Below the pieces are notes generated by a model that was not told the origin of the DNA, searched no databases, and was given only the letters and a program-made list of their open reading frames with translations. From CBDCWQ01 sp965223435 (lineage in GTDB: Bacteria > Myxococcota > Kuafuiibacteriia > Kuafuiibacteriales > Kuafuiibacteriaceae): DNA of 64,000 bases. The stretch spans positions 868,001-932,000 of the forward strand of contig CBDCWQ010000020.1 in the NCBI GenBank assembly GCA_965223435.1. The letters run 5' to 3'. Shown here piece after piece: positions 61,196 through 64,000 of this stretch. Made by a program: the position numbers and the translations under genes. How positions within the stretch are numbered: position 1 is the first letter of the stretch; the number at the start of each line of letters is the position of its first letter.

Positions 61196-62106
61196 CCGGC
61201 GAGGCTTCGGCCTTTTTGGGGCCCCGGCCAAGCCCGATAGGGGCCTGGCTTTTGACCGGTCGGCCCAAAACGCTTTCGGCTTCGGTGGTGCCGGTCACCG
61301 TAGGGAGTGCTTTGGCGTGGTCGGTGGGCAGCGCATCGTGGGCGGTTTTTTTCGCATGCCTGGTGGGGGCCGTGGCCATCCAGGTCGGCACCAACTTTGC
61401 CAACGATGTGTTCGATTTCAAAAAGGGTGCGGACACCCAGGCTCGGGTAGGCCCCGCCCGCGCGGTGGCGGCAGGCTGGTTGTCGTCCCACGATGTGCTC
61501 AAGGGCATGGTCTTTGCTTTTTTGGTGGCGGCCTTGGCGGGGGCCTATTTGGTGCATCTTCGAGGCTGGCCCATGGTGCTTGTGGGTGTGCTGTCTGTCC
61601 TCAGCGGGGTCCTCTATACGGCGGGTCCTTATCCTTTAGCCTATCTCGGTTTGGGCGATGTGTTTGTGTTTGTGTTTTTTGGGGTTGTGGCGGTGGTGGG
61701 CACCGCCTTTGCGCATACCGGTGACCTCTTTTTTGGCGCCTTGCTGTGTTCTTTACCGGTGGGCGCCCTTTCGACTGCGATTTTGGTGGTCAACAACATG
61801 CGCGATCGCCACACCGACGCGGCGGCAAACAAACGGACCCTTGCGGTCCGATTTGGTCGGCGGTTCACTCTGATCGAAGATGCGGTCCTTCTCATGATGG
61901 CTTACCTGTCTTTGCCGCTTCTCGTTTGGGCCGTAGATGGTGTCTCGGGGTGGGTGCTGCTTCCGCTGGCCACCTTGCCGATGGCGGTGCGCCAGTTTCG
62001 GGACGTGTCCCGCTTGGAGGGGGCGTCGCTCAACCAGACTTTGGCCCAGACGGGGGGCTTGCACCTTGCCTTTGGGCTTTTGCTATCCGTTGGTCTGGTG
62101 CTTTAG
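61192..62106 (+). CDS. menA: 1,4-dihydroxy-2-naphthoate polyprenyltransferase
   Basis: The integral membrane UbiA-family prenyltransferase joins the naphthoate ring and the prenyl tail. The 304-residue protein has about eight hydrophobic segments, the first Asp-rich motif NFANDVFDF and the second NNMRDRHTD. It precedes methylation by menG. The start overlaps the menB stop by 4 bases (ATGA). The polyprenyl synthase at the head of the operon supplies its lipid substrate. Confidence 0.94.
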   Translation: MTGEASAFLGPRPSPIGAWLLTGRPKTLSASVVPVTVGSALAWSVGSASWAVFFACLVGAVAIQVGTNFANDVFDFKKGADTQARVGPARAVAAGWLSSHDVLKGMVFAFLVAALAGAYLVHLRGWPMVLVGVLSVLSGVLYTAGPYPLAYLGLGDVFVFVFFGVVAVVGTAFAHTGDLFFGALLCSLPVGALSTAILVVNNMRDRHTDAAANKRTLAVRFGRRFTLIEDAVLLMMAYLSLPLLVWAVDGVSGWVLLPLATLPMAVRQFRDVSRLEGASLNQTLAQTGGLHLAFGLLLSVGLVL

Positions 62107-62114
62107 GGGCGGGC

Positions 62115-63233
62115 GTGGCCAGCCGACGCGTGGACAGGGTTTCGATTCGGTATGTGGATGGCGCGATGCCGTCACCGGTGTCAAGCAGCCAAGCGCTTTT
62201 CAGCCGCCGCCGGGCGGTCTTGTTGGAGATCTGGGATGCGGAGGGCACAAGGGGTCAGGGTGAGTTGGCGCCCTTACCGGGCTACTCTCCAGATTCCTTA
62301 GAGGAGGGCGTCGAGGCTCTCAGGCGCTTTGACTTTGGCGCGGCGGAAGGCCTTGCTCGGTCGAGCACGCTACGCCACGATGTGGTGCAGGTGTTGTCGT
62401 CGATATCGGCGGCGGTGCCGTCGGCGCGTTTTTGTGTGGAAACCGCACTCTTGGATTGGCTCGGGCGTTGTGCGGGTCTTCCGGTGACCGAACTTCTCGG
62501 GGGGGCGAGGGCATCGGCGGTGTCTTTGGCCACCTGGGTTCCCGGGCCGGGCAGAGAGCTTGCCCGCCAAGCGGCGCGGGGGATGGGCACCGGTGGCACG
62601 CCAACGTTCAAGTTCAAGATCGGGCGACCGGGGTGCTTGGAGGACGAATTGGCGGGCGCGGAATGCATTCGGGCTCGCTACGGCCAAAAAGCCCGCATCC
62701 GGTTCGACGCCAACGGAGCGTTTGGCGAGGATCGCCTCGACTGGCTGCTTCAGCGTTTGGCGCCTTTTGACCCTGAATTCGTGGAAGAGCCGGTGGATTT
62801 TGGGTCTGAGGTTCCTAAGGTCGATGCCCCGGTTTGCATCGCGCTCGATGAATCCCTGGCGCGCCGGAGGGTCGATTTTGTTCGCCGGGCTTTTGAGACG
62901 AGCGCCGTTCGCTTTGTGGTGCTCAAGCCGGTGCTTCTCGGGGGGCTCTTTTGTGCCCTTTCGTGGGCGGAGGAGGCTCATCGCGTGGGGGTTGTGGCGC
63001 TGGTCTCCCATACGCTCGATGGGCCGGTGGGGCACGCGGCCGCGTCTCAGCTCGCCCTGTGCCTGCCGCCGCTCGGTTATGCCGCCGGTCTTGGTCTCCA
63101 TCCGGGCTTGGCTGTTTGGCCTCCGTCGGACCTGCCGCACGTGGGGTCCGGCGGACTGAAAGCCACACCGCGCCCCGGCCTTGGGCTGACTTTCGAGACT
63201 GAGGTGGGGCTTGGCGAGCCTATCTATCTTTGA
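62115..63233 (+). CDS. menC: o-Succinylbenzoate synthase
   Basis: An enolase-superfamily enzyme that dehydrates the MenD/MenH product. The 372-residue protein has the Lys pair FKFKIG, metal ligands in RFDANGAF, EEPV and ALDES, and the second Lys in VVLKPVLLGG. I place the start at GTG 62115, with AGGGGCGG just before it; GTG 62130 is an alternative. It ends inside menE, whose TTG is 23 bases before the menC stop end. Confidence 0.92.
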   Translation: MASRRVDRVSIRYVDGAMPSPVSSSQALFSRRRAVLLEIWDAEGTRGQGELAPLPGYSPDSLEEGVEALRRFDFGAAEGLARSSTLRHDVVQVLSSISAAVPSARFCVETALLDWLGRCAGLPVTELLGGARASAVSLATWVPGPGRELARQAARGMGTGGTPTFKFKIGRPGCLEDELAGAECIRARYGQKARIRFDANGAFGEDRLDWLLQRLAPFDPEFVEEPVDFGSEVPKVDAPVCIALDESLARRRVDFVRRAFETSAVRFVVLKPVLLGGLFCALSWAEEAHRVGVVALVSHTLDGPVGHAAASQLALCLPPLGYAAGLGLHPGLAVWPPSDLPHVGSGGLKATPRPGLGLTFETEVGLGEPIYL

Positions 63234-64000
63234 GGCGGAAAAACGCTTCCCGAATCGGGTGGCGCTGATCGTTCAAGGCAGGACGCGGTCTTATCGAGAC
63301 CTGGCGGCGCGGGCGCGTCAGGCTCTGGTGGCGCTTCGTGCGCAAGGCGCGGCCTCTGGCTTGGGGCCTTCGTCGCCCGTCGCATGGGTCGCGTCCAATA
63401 CCGAGGATTCGGTGGCGATGTTGTGGGCCTTGTCATCGCTAGGGGTTCCGGTGGTTCTCATTCACCCTCGGTTGGTGCCCCTAGAGCGGGACCGGCTGCT
63501 CAAGATGACCGGCGCGCGTTTGCTAGATGGTTCATGCGCGGTTATCGGCGAAACAAGTATGGGCGAAACAAGTTCGCCGGCCGCGTCTTTGCATCACCCG
63601 GAGTCGATTTTTGCGGTGATCTTCAGTTCGGGCACCACCGGTACCCCCAAGGGGGTGTGCCTGAGTCGCCGGGCGGTGATGGAGGCCGCGCGGGCGAGTG
63701 CCGACAACCTTGGATGGCAGGCGGGTGACCGGTGGCTCCTCTCTTTGCCCATGGCCCACATCGGTGGGCTTTCCATTCTGACGCGGGCTCTGTTGGGAGG
63801 GCGCACGGTCGTGGTTTCCGACCAGACTTCGTTTGACGTCGAAAGGACCATCCACGAACTCGAAGCGCACCGGATCACCCTCACGTCGTGGGTACCCACC
63901 GTTTTGGACCGGATGCTGCGAAGGCGGCCTATGTGGACGCCCCCGGCGCACCTCAGAGCCATTTTATTGGGGGGTGCACCCTGGAGCCAGGCGAGTCGCG
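63211..64000 (+). CDS. menE: o-Succinylbenzoate-CoA ligase, partial
   Basis: This adenylate-forming enzyme activates o-succinylbenzoate for MenB. The frame opens at TTG 63211 (LASLSIFEAEKRFPN) with GAGG upstream and runs off the window end, covering about 263 residues. The AMP-binding signature FSSGTTGTPKGVCLS is complete, and GGAPWSQA follows near the edge. A 15-bp partial duplication (63547-63576) encodes GETSM-GETSS. The start overlaps menC by 23 bases. Confidence 0.9.
   Translation, partial: MASLSIFEAEKRFPNRVALIVQGRTRSYRDLAARARQALVALRAQGAASGLGPSSPVAWVASNTEDSVAMLWALSSLGVPVVLIHPRLVPLERDRLLKMTGARLLDGSCAVIGETSMGETSSPAASLHHPESIFAVIFSSGTTGTPKGVCLSRRAVMEAARASADNLGWQAGDRWLLSLPMAHIGGLSILTRALLGGRTVVVSDQTSFDVERTIHELEAHRITLTSWVPTVLDRMLRRRPMWTPPAHLRAILLGGAPWSQASR

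Overview
The window is a G+C-rich, densely coded chromosomal segment with no rRNA, no recognisable tRNA, no CRISPR array and no transposase. Three protein types point to Myxococcota or a close deltaproteobacterial lineage (Bradymonadales-like would fit; this is inference): an AgmX/PglI C-terminal-domain lipoprotein, a large outer-membrane protein resembling the myxobacterial TIGR04551 family, and many secreted proteins with GTG or TTG starts. A NuoL-type subunit at the left edge and a menaquinone operon at the right edge indicate a respiring, menaquinone-using cell. A class II HMG-CoA reductase suggests isoprenoids come from the mevalonate pathway.

Layout. 1-2190 (minus): lipoprotein DsbA-like thiol oxidoreductase, DUF2024 protein, an unknown protein and the start of a NuoL-type gene. 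2414-5569: secreted FecR-domain/beta-barrel protein and an unknown protein. 5649-7246 (minus): two ABC-2 family permeases with no ATPase nearby. 7259-8475: DUF481 outer-membrane protein flanked by two copies of an imperfect-hairpin repeat. 8535-11522: CADD/PqqC-like metal oxidase, MFS exporter and polysaccharide deacetylase. 11519-15444 (minus): prephenate dehydrogenase-chorismate mutase fusion, barrel-like protein, second deacetylase and class III aminotransferase. 15645-17131: AgmX-type lipoprotein and panD. 17077-21156 (minus): upp, GT2 glycosyltransferase, UDP-galactopyranose-mutase-like flavoprotein and two membrane proteins. 21265-23737: methylmalonyl-CoA epimerase and a large outer-membrane protein.

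23786-40664 is the most unusual part. A 1092-residue secreted protein joins four disintegrin-like Cys repeats, an amidotransferase-like fold and a polysaccharide deacetylase domain. It overlaps by 4 bases a 1452-residue lipoprotein that joins a discoidin domain, a galactose-oxidase-type copper radical oxidase with all copper ligands present, and an alpha/alpha-toroid domain. A translationally coupled CreD-like membrane protein and periplasmic partner diverge from this pair, and a 2110-residue secreted protein with Asp-box and toroid-like regions follows. Together they look like a system that oxidises, deacetylates and cleaves or binds an extracellular glycan.

41063-43880 (minus): OmpR-type response regulator, histidine kinase and a WGR-domain protein. 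43997-48670: argH, LptM-like lipoprotein, lysA, dapA and dapB. 48677-51469: a near-perfect 164-bp tandem duplication that copies the leader and first codons of a HerA/FtsK-type ATPase gene. 51470-52527: a structured, terminator-ended stretch and an A+T-richer DUF3800 gene, the only likely acquired island. 52625-53776 (minus): rsfS and a GbsR-type regulator. 53992-64000: one compact operon for polyprenyl diphosphate synthase, HMG-CoA reductase, ubiE/menG, menF, menD, menB, menA, menC and menE (cut by the window end), with nearly every junction overlapping.
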